Shown piece by piece: positions 10,915-22,200 of a stretch of DNA of 64,000 nt (positions are counted from its first letter, which is position 1; each line of letters begins with the position of its first letter). Made by a program: the position numbers and the translations under genes. The DNA is from Plumapathes pennacea (taxonomy: Eukaryota; Cnidaria; Anthozoa; Antipatharia; Myriopathidae), in NCBI GenBank assembly GCA_964036295.1, contig OZ038467.1:749501-813500 (forward strand). Direction: 5' to 3'. The notes beneath the pieces are model-generated. The model was not told where the DNA came from. It made no database searches and worked only from the letters and a program-made list of their open reading frames with translations.

Positions 10915-11591
10915 CAATACCCTACGGTGCTAAGGACATACATAGCAGCACGTCTGAGCTGAAGCTTTTAATCGCGTGCATTGAGTTACATACTGTAAAG
11001 ACCGGAATGGGCTGGAATGTATTGATAAAATGACTTACATCTGAGCATCATGCATTGATTTGATCGAAACGCACTTGAATTGATTGTTGGCCTGAGCCGT
11101 CGTTCGCTAAAGAGTCAGGCTGTCTGTAGCTTGACGAGCTATAGGGCTAAAGTTTTTCACGAAGCTGAAGTGACTAATTTCCGTCGAGTCGGCTGCCAAT
11201 TCGCAGCTGTCACGTTTACAGTAAGCCGCCAAAGTTCAACTTGGTAATTACTCGCATTAGGTACTACTAAACTCGACACTGCCGAGTAGATTCAGTGCGG
11301 CGAATCTTTAACATTGTAACTACAGATGGTCAGTTTTTTTTTAAGCATTTATGAAATATATAGTCATTCCGTAGGTGCATGACTGGTACGTGTTCGGTCA
11401 GATCTAAACTGTTATGTCTTGCGGTGCGGAATGATATGCATTAATACAACTCCTCTGTATACTGCATTCAATAAATTACGGGTGCGAATTTTATAGCCGA
11501 CTCCACTTTGTGCCGTCATTAATTGACGACTCTGATGCTCGCGTACACAGCTGGCACACGAACGATTTGTTCTGAGCACAACTAGACTTGG

Positions 11592-11757
11592 ACTGAATGA
11601 ATCGACTGAGGGTCTATATGAAACTTAGACGCCGTAAAAGAATTGGAAGCTGACGAAAACTTTGGTCCGACGAAGGCGGCAAGCACTCAAAACGCCAGCT
11701 TCCAATTCTTTGCCGGGCGTCTACAGGTTTCACACATTGACCCTGAGTCGATTCAAT
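11592..11757. repeat. Inverted-repeat element upstream of OGFOD2-a
   Basis: Arms of about 62 bp around AGAATTGGAAGCTG / CAGCTTCCAATTCT, separated by about 40 bp. The same element is present at about 54784-54950 upstream of OGFOD2-b. Confidence 0.75.
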
Positions 11758-12458
11758 TTGCACTAAATAAGAGAGCCCGACTAGCAGTGACTCAATTTGA
11801 GCTAACCCGTAACCCGAACCCGGCGAATAACTCCAGAACTTACGCGTACGTGTTGATACCTGATCCTAACCCGAAATAATTCGTGTTTCCGCTGCCGGAA
11901 GGAGGAAAGCCATATCCGGATTACTAACGTCATTGCTTTGCTGAAAGGCAAAAACCGCTTTTGTGGATGCCAAAAACCCGCTGGCTTTGCGTGCGAAGTT
12001 CTCGTGAAGGGTTGAAAATATCTGATACGAGTCCTAAGGATGTAAAGATGTTTGATGTCGGAGTGTTTCGGGGGGTGGGGGAGGAGGATGGGGTGAGTCA
12101 GGGTACCCGTGTGGTTTTCAACCTTGCTTTATGGCACAAGATCGAAAATCTCTTGTAACTTTATACTTTGACAATCCTGAAATGAGTTTAGAAAGGGAAT
12201 AGGAGCCGCTTTTGTGGACAGTGGATTGTTCCAAAACCAGGGTCACGTGTCATTGAAAATGAAATCGTTCCATAATTCGAATCAACTCGAGTGACTGGCA
12301 TAGGAGCGTGAGAAGAATTAAGACTACTTAAAATACCCACTTATTCCTTAAAAACTTCAATGTACTTGCTGACTCTGCAAAGGCCGGTTTGCAAAGTTCC
12401 GGGGAAAAAGTAACCTGGTAACTAGTTTCTATTTTCCTCTCGGTCAAAGGCCAGCAAA

Positions 12459-15400
12459 ATGGCGGCCGGGAACGGTCGCTTTGTCTGCCAGTGTTTCTTC
12501 ACTCACAATATTTTCTTGAAGGACTATGCAACCCACGTTGTATTTGAAGACCACCAACAATTCGTCCGTGGCTACAGAACAGTAAGTGCGTGTTTTCCTC
12601 AGTACTTTCAGCAACGAATTGATCTCATAGTACTCTATGTAATACTGTGCTCAAGTCCCACGTCAAATTATAGGCATGTGGAGTTTCCAGCAGGACTACG
12701 TTATTCACACAGAAACTTAATTCTCGAAAACGTTCTCTAATACACTGTTTATGCACCTTATGATTGACAGTTAGATAAAAGGGTCAAATGGTGAGGAATG
12801 GATCCTATTAAATATTTTATACTAACTTGCTATAAATTGAAGCAGCTAATATGAAATGTCCGACCTAATTGTGCTTATGATATCCAGTGATTCTACAGAA
12901 GCAGCAGGATCCTGCCTGTTAGTCAGACTACTGGTTTTCCACTTGCACCAACAAGGGGCTAATTAACATTAATTCAGCTTAAACCACCTTCACGGCATTT
13001 AAATTGTGGTCAAACTTTCTCGTTATGAGTGGGTACACATTATGACACCTTTCATAGATGCATACCAATGTCTACAAATTTTCAGGTTCGAGATCGACAG
13101 GTCTGCATGTGTTTGCACCTGGGCAAGGGATAGCGTTCTCTGGGGGTGGTGCTGAAATTGCCAATGAAAAAATACATTTTTGTAGCTATTTTATGTCATA
13201 AACTATTGTATGAGACCTCTTGTATGCCCATCATCCATATCATGACACTGCAGGTCAATAATTGTTGTGTTCCAGTGCTTATTTAATGAGAATTTTTACA
13301 CAGTATGTGCATGTTGACTGCACAATTTACTTTGGACTTTGATTTTCAACAGATTCTTCAAACCAGAGGATGTAAGAGTGATGATCAGTTAGATGAGGTC
13401 CTTTTCATGGTAAATCAATCACTTTAATTATTACTTGTTCACTTGTCAAAAACTGGAGTGGATTGAAGTTTTGAGTTCGTTTGTTAATCAGGGCCAATGA
13501 ATGATTGTCTGCAATTACTTTATTGAAGGACTCACTCTCATTTTCCATGTATCTATCTAAATTAGCCACTTAACACATTAATGTGCAGTTCATGAGGCCA
13601 AGATACTTTGGCCACCTGATAATGAAACCCCTTGGGCAGATTGGAGAACTGCTCCCTTGGTCATGTAATAATCCAGTATTATATAGAAACAAAATCAAGC
13701 TCAACAGAGAGATTTACTTGACAGACACTCATTTATATGGGCACCAGAAGTACTATATTTTGCAAGTGCACATGATTGTGGAAGTGGCTTACCACCATTG
13801 AGGTGCTGCAACTGTGACCTTAGAAATCTACTTTTTATTACTAACAACTTTTGTTCATTGCCATGACATCAACCCTTTCACTCCCAAGAGTTATCAACTT
13901 CAATTTTCTCTTTTCAGTCTTCCACCAGAGATATATCATACAGTATGGAGGATTTTTCATTTGATACTTTGCTAAAACAACAGCTGCTTAAAGCATTAAT
14001 TCTCTTTTCATCACTCATACATTTTCTTATTTTATGGTTGGGAGAATTTGTATTTTAATCTTGGGATTGAAAGGGTTAAAAGTTTAAAAAGTGGTAGTTA
14101 TGTTTTGACTTAACCAAGATGGACATGCTCCTTGGGTCATGGAACCACTCTTCTACATAAAAGATAACAGTAAAAAGTGCTAGAGATGAAGTTAGCTTGT
14201 ACCATGTCATTAAATCACACCTGTGACTACAGATAAAAAGTGAGGTGAACAGAAGAAAAGGACTGGGGGCAGAGTCTGTGAGGAGACAAGAAACCATAAA
14301 ACAGCATTACAAACCACTACATCCTCATCTGTACACTCTACAGGTACAGTATGTCAAGTGTTCAGGAGGATTACAATCTTTTTGTTTCTTGTTCATCTTT
14401 TTTATATCATCATTCTATACAACAGCATTACAAACCACTACATCTACATCTGTACACTCTACAGGTACAGTATGTCAAGTGTTAAGGAGGATTACAATCT
14501 TTTTGTTCTTCTTTAATCTCCTCAGGGCTCTAAATGTGGACACTAGATTTTTCTTGATTTCAGGAAACCTTTTTATCGGATAGATTCTTACAAGTTGTGC
14601 AATATGCCAGAAGTGACGGGGCTAGTGTATCTGGGCTTCTTTCCCTCATAGAACAATCTAGTGGTAAGTTGGTCATTGGAACTCTGTTTCTCTTTCGACA
14701 TTAGACTAGAAACTAGTAGGTAATACAAATGTGGTAGGCCGGTGGATACAGGGAACTCTTAGAGAGATACTCTTTTCAATGTTGTAGCCACTCTTTCACA
14801 GATGTCTTTTTTTTTTCTTTTTTTTTTTACGCTTGTCATGTGGCTCATTGTCAATTTATAGTTTTAAAAGAAAATTGAGCAGTACAGTTAAAGTTGAAGA
14901 AAATGGACATTCTACAGTTATCCTGTGGGGCACCAAACAAGTGCTTTTGCTAACCCAACGTTAAGTTTTCCTTGGCCCAGCATCAGGCCAGTGGATTTTT
15001 CCAGCCCTGAACAAGTGTGAAACACAGACTACACTGTCCTGATTCTACATATCTATCTCTGCTGGAGACAAATCCACCAAAGTCAATTGTTGACAGCATG
15101 TAGGAAAAAAACTGCAAAACAAGACAAAAATCTGTCACTCAATTTCAGCAGCATATATGAAAGGCCTTATGAGAAGGGGAAAATGTCATGCTTCAGTGTG
15201 CTCTTTGTTTCAAGCTACCAGAAATATATTTTCACGATCAAGGCTTGAGCGTCAAAACTTTAAGGGATTGAGCTAGAATCCTGGCTAAAAGTATGTGGGA
15301 CACTCTGAAAAAATGCTATTTTTCAACATTACTCTCTTTTTAACAATGAAAGCGGCTCCTTTTCCAAAAGTTAACTCTCCCCCTCCCCCTCCCCCTCCCC

Positions 15401-17403
15401 CCCCCCCCATACAATGTTGCATAAAGGGGTGCACTTTGAGCATACTCAGTCAACATTGTCAGGGGGGAGGGGGCAGGAAGAGGGAAAGTGTCATAATTTT
15501 TAGAAAAAAGACAAAGTGTCCAACGACTTTTGGCCAGGATTGTAGTTGTAAAGAATACCTCCCCACTTAGTATGCTGTATTTAGTCCAGACAGACAACGA
15601 AAATGCTATGGAGGCTTTTTCCTCTGCAAAGGCTCTCTAAGGAGGGGGCAGGGTGAAAATGGGAGAAAGAGGGTACGCGGAGGATGACGGGAAGAAGGAA
15701 AGAGCGTTGCGGGAGCACAATCTCCCGCGCGCTTGATTTTCTCTTCCCCAGTACTCCGCGTGCCCGTTGATCCTGTAAGAACTACTGCTTGATAAAAACT
15801 ACTGCTTGATTAAAACTACTGCTTGATAAAAACTACTGCTTGATTAAAACTACTGCTTGATAAAAACTACTGCTTGATCTGTGAACGTTTCAAGCGCTAG
15901 CCCTTCGTTGGTGCTGAAAATAAATGTTGAAGGGTCTTACTATTTCTTTGTTTTCTCTACAGCGAGTCAAGTGTATTCCTTCGAGGTTTTCACTCCAGAG
16001 TTCTGCAAAGAATTTGTAGAAGAGATTTGTCATTTTGAGTCATCTGATGTTCCAAAGGGACGACCAAACACCATGAACAACTATGGGGTAAGATTACATT
16101 TTAATGCAAATCAAATTCATTTTCATAACAAAAGTCTCGCATTAGGCCTTGGTTTTAAACAGAGGTATCAGGTATCTCGGCAATGGCATATTAGCTTCAA
16201 CTTAGAATTTTCTTCCCTCTGTCTGTTAGGTTCTACTGAATGAACTCGGTTTTGATGGCAATTTTTTCGACCCCCTCAGGACTCACTATCTGATCCCCAT
16301 AACAAAACTACTCTACCCGGAGTGGGGTGGGGATGCGTTGGACTCTCATAAAGCGTTCATAGTGCAATACAAGATCGGAGAAGATGTGGACCTCAGCTAT
16401 CACTATGACAACGCCGAGGTGACGTTGAACGTTTCTCTTGGGAGTACGTTTACCGGGGGAACGCTGTACTTTGGTGGCTTGAAGCAGGTTTGTTGCTGCC
16501 ATATTTTGTGCTCGAAAAACTCTCACATGTTGTGTTTCTGCTGCCCATTCTTATAAGGTACTGTAACGTACAATTTAAACCATCAGATCATATCAAACCT
16601 TGTCATAAAATTTCCCTGGCCGAACGCGCGTTCCTATTGCGGGTTGAAACCATGCCGATAACAGTGAATGGCTATATTATAAAATGAATATAGCCTGGTA
16701 GCGACAGAATGGGCAAGAGTAGGAAGAAAGAACTAAATGATGATTGGTAGGTCAGCATTTCAATGGGTTAGTCGCCGAAAACTGGATGTCTTAATCAAGT
16801 GCATGTGGAACTGTATCCACGTGATCAAGTAGCTGCGATCTTCACCAAAGTTGCTCCCATGAGCACTTGGGACTTTCTCGAGTCTGGCTCAGTCATGATT
16901 TTTGAGATTTCCTCGAATTTATGACAAAGAGCAAACTAAGACAGTAAGCGCATTATATTGCTCCGACAAATAAACCTGTTTGTCTACTAGCTCCTCACTT
17001 TTCCGTACTCGAAAAGCCGTAGCGTTTATCTTTTCGCCGTTCTGTTTCTGCTTTTGCTTCTTTTGCGTAATTTTTCGCCCTGAAATTTAGCAAGACGGAA
17101 TCGTTTCAGCAACTTTCCTTGACTGGCTCTCCATTTCTCTCTTAGGAGTCTCTAGACAAAGCGGAATGTGTTGAATTTGAACACATTCCAACTTATGGCG
17201 TCCTACACAGAGGACAGCACATGCACGGCGCCTTGCCGATACAAAGTGGCCACAGGTGCAACCTCATCATCTGGATGAGATCGTCAAAAATCCGAAATGA
17301 ACTTTGTCCCATGTGCGGCCAACCTCCGAGGCTGGTTTCCACCCAGGGGTGTGGGGACGGGTTTACAAGTGGAGAAACTGTTGCTCTCTGTGCCACACTA
17401 TGA
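12459..17403 (+). CDS. OGFOD2: OGFOD2-like 2-oxoglutarate/Fe(II) dioxygenase, copy a
   Basis: Seven exons: 12459-12581, 13353-13409, 14233-14343, 14564-14663, 15963-16087, 16230-16487, 17146-17403. They give 343 residues, close to the length recalled for human OGFOD2. N-terminal FVCQCFF and ILQTRGC, the NRRKGLGAES segment, and KGRPNTMNNYGVLL follow the family order without gaps. In the dioxygenase core the Fe(II) ligands are H230 and D232 (HYDNAE) and H285 (QHMHG), with the 2-oxoglutarate arginine R295. The C-terminus has CPMC, as in the family. The substrate of OGFOD2 is not established. Introns carry two ancestral MITEs, a 17-bp VNTR and a partial duplication of exon 3. No defect is seen. 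Confidence 0.93.
13871..14077. mobile_element. MITE (AACCCTTTCA termini) in OGFOD2-a intron 2
   Basis: Starts AACCCTTTCACTCCCAAGAG and ends CTTGGGATTGAAAGGGTT, an inverted pair. Present at the same place in copy b, so older than the duplication. Confidence 0.75.
14301..14512. repeat. Tandem partial duplication of OGFOD2-a exon 3 and donor
   Basis: ACAGCATTACAAACCACTAC through the donor and on into the intron recurs exactly 121 bp later, from 14422. The second copy keeps CTCTACAG|GTACAG, a potential alternative donor, but has no acceptor of its own. The same arrangement is present in copy b. Confidence 0.9.
15274..15544. mobile_element. MITE (TAGAATCCTGGC termini) in OGFOD2-a intron 4
   Basis: Inverted ends: TAGAATCCTGGCTAAAAGT at left and CTTTTGGCCAGGATTGTA at right. 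It encloses poly-C and G-rich tracts. Shared with copy b. Confidence 0.7.
15780..15878. repeat. 17-bp VNTR upstream of OGFOD2-a exon 5
   Basis: Six tandem units of ACTACTGCTTGAT(A/T)AAA here; only two in copy b (58609-58638). Confidence 0.9.
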
Positions 17404-19242
17404 TCAGTGACGTTGAGCTGATAACAAGCTTTGTCTGCTTAAGCTAGCGAATTGAACTGTGAACACTCGTACAACTCGGTCGCCTTGTTGGGTCAAAATT
17501 GAAAGACACTGTGAGCTTTACAGTTGCTGTAAGTCGAGAGTGTTACAATACTACTTTACCATTACGTTTACGGAACTATGTAAAGCATGAGATGATCTAA
17601 CTTATACTCTGTCTGTACAGTCTGATATTTTAACCGCGAGAAGCGGGAAGGGGGACACAACGAAAGTCATCTTTGTCAGCCTTATATTTTAGCGGAGCGA
17701 GTTGCTAATGGTGTTCGTTGATGAATGGAAGGGCGGTCTGATCGTGCTTCTGCTGCCTTTGAAAATAGGTGTCAAGCCGAAAATGTCTCACTTCCGTAGA
17801 AGTGAATTTCTGGACAGCTACTACATCCCGCGTAAACACCGTCATAAGCTGTAAGATATACTTATAAGCTTGTTGCGGCTACGAGAAATTGTGTTAATGC
17901 AAGATTCGTATAAACCTTCTGATCATAATTGCTGTATTAAATTTGTGTTCATAGTCTCCCGGTCTAAAATTTGGCGTGTTAATCGACTCTCCCGATTGTC
18001 AGAATTAAGCTTTAAGCCCTGGCCAAATGGATGCAACATTTCTGCGCAACATCTTGCAACATTGTTGCACGCAACATGTTGGTCCGTTTGGCCACCTTGC
18101 ACGATGTTGGATGAAGTTTGATTTTTGTCAGACTTTCGTACAACATGCAAGATTTTTCCTCTGGGTTGTTGCTTTGAACCGTTTGGCTACCTTCGTGCAA
18201 CAATAATGTTGCGTTGAGGCATGCGCATTTTCCAATTTAAAGCACGATTGGCATGATGGGTAGGTTTTTGTAAGATGGTGAAATGATTTATTCAAGTGCA
18301 ATTTTCTTGTTTTAGTTCATCACAAACTCGAAAAAGAAGATGGGGAACTAACAAGTCGAGAAAAGTTCTAAAAGCGTGAGGAAGTGTGAATAGCGGATTG
18401 AATTGAAAAATAATTGAACATGTTGCGTTCGTTTGACCAGCACCAGTGCAACATGTTGTAACAAAACCCAATCGTGCTGCGAGATGTTGCATGAAATGTT
18501 GCATCCGTTTAGCCAGGGCTTTACTGAGTGTGATATAGAGCTTGAAATAGAACGAATATTTCAAACAATGACGACGTCTCTCAAACCGCCGATAAAACTC
18601 AGAAGTAGCTATCAGTTCGACTGTCGAAGTTTCTTGGAGCCAAACCAAGTTATTTCCCAAATAAGCTCTCGATCAAATCATGTTTGAGTCAATGTTGTAG
18701 CGGCAGTTCGACTAACGAGTTCGACAGGTTGTCACGCGCTAGCAGCTGAGCCTCAGTGTCCGTATTGCCATCGCCAAACGTTAAAACTTCAAGATGTCAA
18801 ACTACTCTTAGCTTTACAGTCATTTAATTTTCAAGTTAAAGTCATAGAAATAAAACACTTTATAAAAAAACAAGTACAGACTACGTAGGGATCGTTCAAA
18901 TGAATCGAATATATTTGAGAATCTGGCGCCGAGATACGCAGAACATACATACATTGAATAAACAGTCTATCGTACCTGTGGATTAAAGTTGTTGATAAGG
19001 CTAAAATCGACAAATTCTGGCGGTTAGAAGATTTTCACGCGAACCGCGTCCTTAAATAAATTATTTATCAACGCCGCTTGTTGCAGTGTCTGGAAGTGGA
19101 TTCTACACAGCACTTTCATTAAAAAGAACATTTTGTTAAACCTTTGTGGGCTTCTTTTCTAAGAATCTAACCCAAGTATTTCAGGAGGTTAGTTTTTCTT
19201 TTGTCATTACAAACGTTTAGGCAACTTAACTAGGACTCTTTT
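17404..19242. other. Intergenic between OGFOD2-a and TRP-1
   Basis: Holds the OGFOD2-a 3' flank, a MITE (18014-18522), and from about 18582 sequence that also precedes TRP-2 (from about 38562). The shared part probably contains the TRP promoter and 5' UTR. No other gene recognised. Confidence 0.5.
18014..18522. mobile_element. MITE with AAGCCCTGG termini
   Basis: Left end AAGCCCTGGCCAAATGGATG and right end CATCCGTTTAGCCAGGGCTT are inverted repeats. Inside are many TGCAACATGTTGCA-type palindromes. It is flanked by TTA on both sides, suggesting a 3-bp target duplication as in PIF/Harbinger-type elements. Confidence 0.75.
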
Positions 19243-22200
19243 ATGTTCGGAGCTTCTACTTCAGAACATCTTCTTGACGAACAATCTGGCATAAGGCGTA
19301 AAAAATGCAGAGATAATAAATTTTCATTTCATTTCTGGTTCCATTTTTCTGGTAGACTGAAACAGGTTAAAAAAACACACACAGCAGGAAGTTTTGAGTG
19401 TGGCCCTAATTTATATAATAATGTTATTTTCTTTGGTCCAATTCGATTGGCACCACTAAATAAACCACATCATCAGGATAATTTTTTTTCCCATTCGAAT
19501 TAAGTGTTTCATTCGATGCGTTAATAGTGCAACGTCTCCTAAATCGAATACGCATTTCAGACGTTGTATTCGAAGAGTGGCCATAATGGATGATGCGTTT
19601 TAGACGAATTTAATTATTTAGACGTCGCCGTACCGTCAAGTTTATTGCTACAATTAAATTCGTCTGAATAAAACAGTCTACTTCGGCAGTAGCTGCGCGA
19701 TAAAACCTCGTGGTTATTTCTATAATCCGATTCACACAACGCATCAGGTAATACTGTAAAAGAAGAACCACTGGCTACCCCTTTGTTGTTGACATAGGCT
19801 TCAAAACATTTTCATATACCCAACAAAGCAACGAACCTTTGTAAATTGTTTACTGAAATTCACCCAGTAGGATGCGGTTTAATTACCTGCATGGTCATTT
19901 CTTGGAAATTCAGTAAAGGTGAGTTGCGGTTCAGTCGACTTTTTTTGACGATAAGAAATCATCTTGAGGTACGTATATAAGCCAGTCTTTAGAGCCACCC
20001 TGGACTTTAGGAAGGCAGTGAACTTGTCTAAATGGAGACTGTTGGTTTAGCTTTTGCACGAGATATGTACAAGCAGCTTTGGGAAGTGGACTGGCATATT
20101 TTTATCAATTAAATTCAGGCCTGGTAATTGTCGCTCTTGGATAGCAACAGGAAAGAGAATCAGCTCTATTTTTATTACTTTAGTTTTAATTTCTTCCTTT
20201 GTAGACTTGTTAATCGTACATAGCAGCGAATCCCAGACCCCTTGTAAACCGTGTAAACAGTTTGAATTTCTGTAACGTGCGTTTCAGTTCTTAAATATAA
20301 TTAAAACAAAATATTGTAGTAAGATTACGTTGTATGCATTCTCTTTAGGACTTTGTATATGTTTCTATTTTTTAATCGTTTTTAGGTTGATAATTCTCGT
20401 GTTCTCCTGTTATGAAAGACAAGATAAGGAAGAACAAAATCGACCCTGTAGAAACTCGTGGTAAGCAACACAAGAAGAGTCTTACGGCGTCTTTAAATTT
20501 AGAACGAGGCAGCAGATGAAGTATTATTACATATTTAAACTCATTGCCAATATCACGATGTATGGTAGGTGCCTAAAAAGGTAGCCAGCCTGTAGGGTAG
20601 CCATCTCTAGGGCAGGTGGTAACCATAACAACCTTGCCACAGTCCACCACCAGGCATAGTCAGTAGAAAGTAGATTACTAAGCTACACTTACCTGTTAGG
20701 GAGTGGGGGCAGCAACAACGGCGAGGAAAGAAGGGGCATAAGCCGCAAGCAAACCATGCGCAAGAAATGCCAGGGGCAGAACCCCCCGAAGCATCAGAAA
20801 GGAGACGCTGACCAGCAATTGTCTCGAGTTTAACTTTGTAACTTTGTAATTGTAAACAAAAACGCACTTATGAAAACAATCTCCCATCGTACAGCAAAAC
20901 AATTATCTAAACCATGGATCACTAAGTTCTATATCGCAGATGATGTGGAAAAATATATTTTATCGAAATAATATTTCTAACTACTTGATACGTGCAAGTA
21001 AAAAATCAGTACTTTTATGAATCTTTTTAAAATACTAATCTATTGAACATGAAAAAGACCCGGGAAGGTATAAAAAAGAAATTAAATCGTAATTCGAAGA
21101 ACTCGAAACATAACAGAGCCACAAGTGGCCCCTCACGGATCCTAACGTACTTAATGACCATTTTGCATCGGCTGGGGAAAAATTAGCAAGTAAACTACCA
21201 CCAGCACAGAAATATTATCATGAATTTTTCAGCAAATCTAAATTGCCCAACACATTTTCTTTTCAATTTACGCAAATTACTTTGAGGAAATAGAATGCGA
21301 AATATTATCTATACCTTATGTTCGTGCCCCACACAAATATTGAAAGGTTCTTGGGAAATCATAAATACGTACCTAGCTCTCCTCTTGCTAACAAGGAAGA
21401 ACAAAAACGACCCAAATTGATCCACACATGTCAAAAAAAGCAAATACTTACTGTGTGCCTCAGGGATCAGTCCTAGGCACTCTTATACAAGTACACAATC
21501 CTCCCGACATTCGGTGCAGTGGAACTCCGCGGTTAAGGTATCACTAGGAGACGTTCGTGACATGCTCGCGGTAAAACTACAATAGCGCGCGTTCAATACA
21601 AGTATACTCCACGAAGCTAGTGTCTTCTTGTAGCTTAATAAACACAGATTCAGGAAAGTACCTTTGTTTTCTGAAATTTTAAGCGTACGCCGAGTTTTAG
21701 GGATTATTATGCAAATTAACATGGTCCCAAATGGCGAGCCAAGTCATCACAGATTTGTCAGACTATCTAGCCCAAGACGTCTTCCTTCGGCCATTTTTTC
21801 GCTCAACAAACAGTAATTTTCTTCGTGGTTTTGCCATATCGAATCACACACGCAATATTTGTGTTTTGCCAGATGTCTCGTGATATGTCGGTGTTGTATG
21901 AGACGCATGAGTTTTAACGAGTGATGACAGGTCGCGACAGGTTGCTATTTTGATCGAAATTTGCGTTCGAGTCAATTTCTCGCGGAATAAAACAAAAAAT
22001 TGAATCAAATGCTCCTGTGAGCCAACTCGTGAATGAAAAACGCTATAGATCTATTCTCTGTGTATAGCATTGGAAAATAAAAGCAGTGAAGCCATACAAG
22101 TACTGTCATTTTAACCAGCGCTTTGGTATAAAAGGTTCTAAAACGCTTTTGATCAATCGAATTGTAAAATCGAGTCCGCAGTTCGCTTTTAATGTTCAAG

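Larger units (their letters stand above)
10799..12458. other. Divergent intergenic region between LamG and OGFOD2-a
   Basis: Holds both promoters. Duplicated block A begins at about 11166 and corresponds to about 54332 onward. An inverted-repeat element lies at 11592-11757. The open frame at 11643-11879 spans that repeat and is judged non-coding. Confidence 0.5.
11166..17860. repeat. Duplicated block A (OGFOD2-a with flanks)
   Basis: Same order and very high similarity as 54332-60630, including introns and intronic MITEs. The junctions were placed where the two copies stop matching (TGAAGTGACTAATTTCC on the left; TGTAAGATATACTTAT on the right). Confidence 0.9.

Noticed and set aside
11643..11879. 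78-codon frame upstream of OGFOD2-a
   Set aside because: It spans an inverted-repeat element, and the matching region in block A' is interrupted by indels.
13583..13801. Candidate extra OGFOD2 exon after an AG at 13588
   Set aside because: Exon 2 joins directly to 14233 in phase and follows the OGFOD2 order without a gap; in block A' the same stretch is shifted and does not keep one frame.
20607..20902. Possible snRNA because of an ACTTACCTG stretch near 20688
   Set aside because: The surrounding bases do not follow U1 structure; the match is too short to claim.
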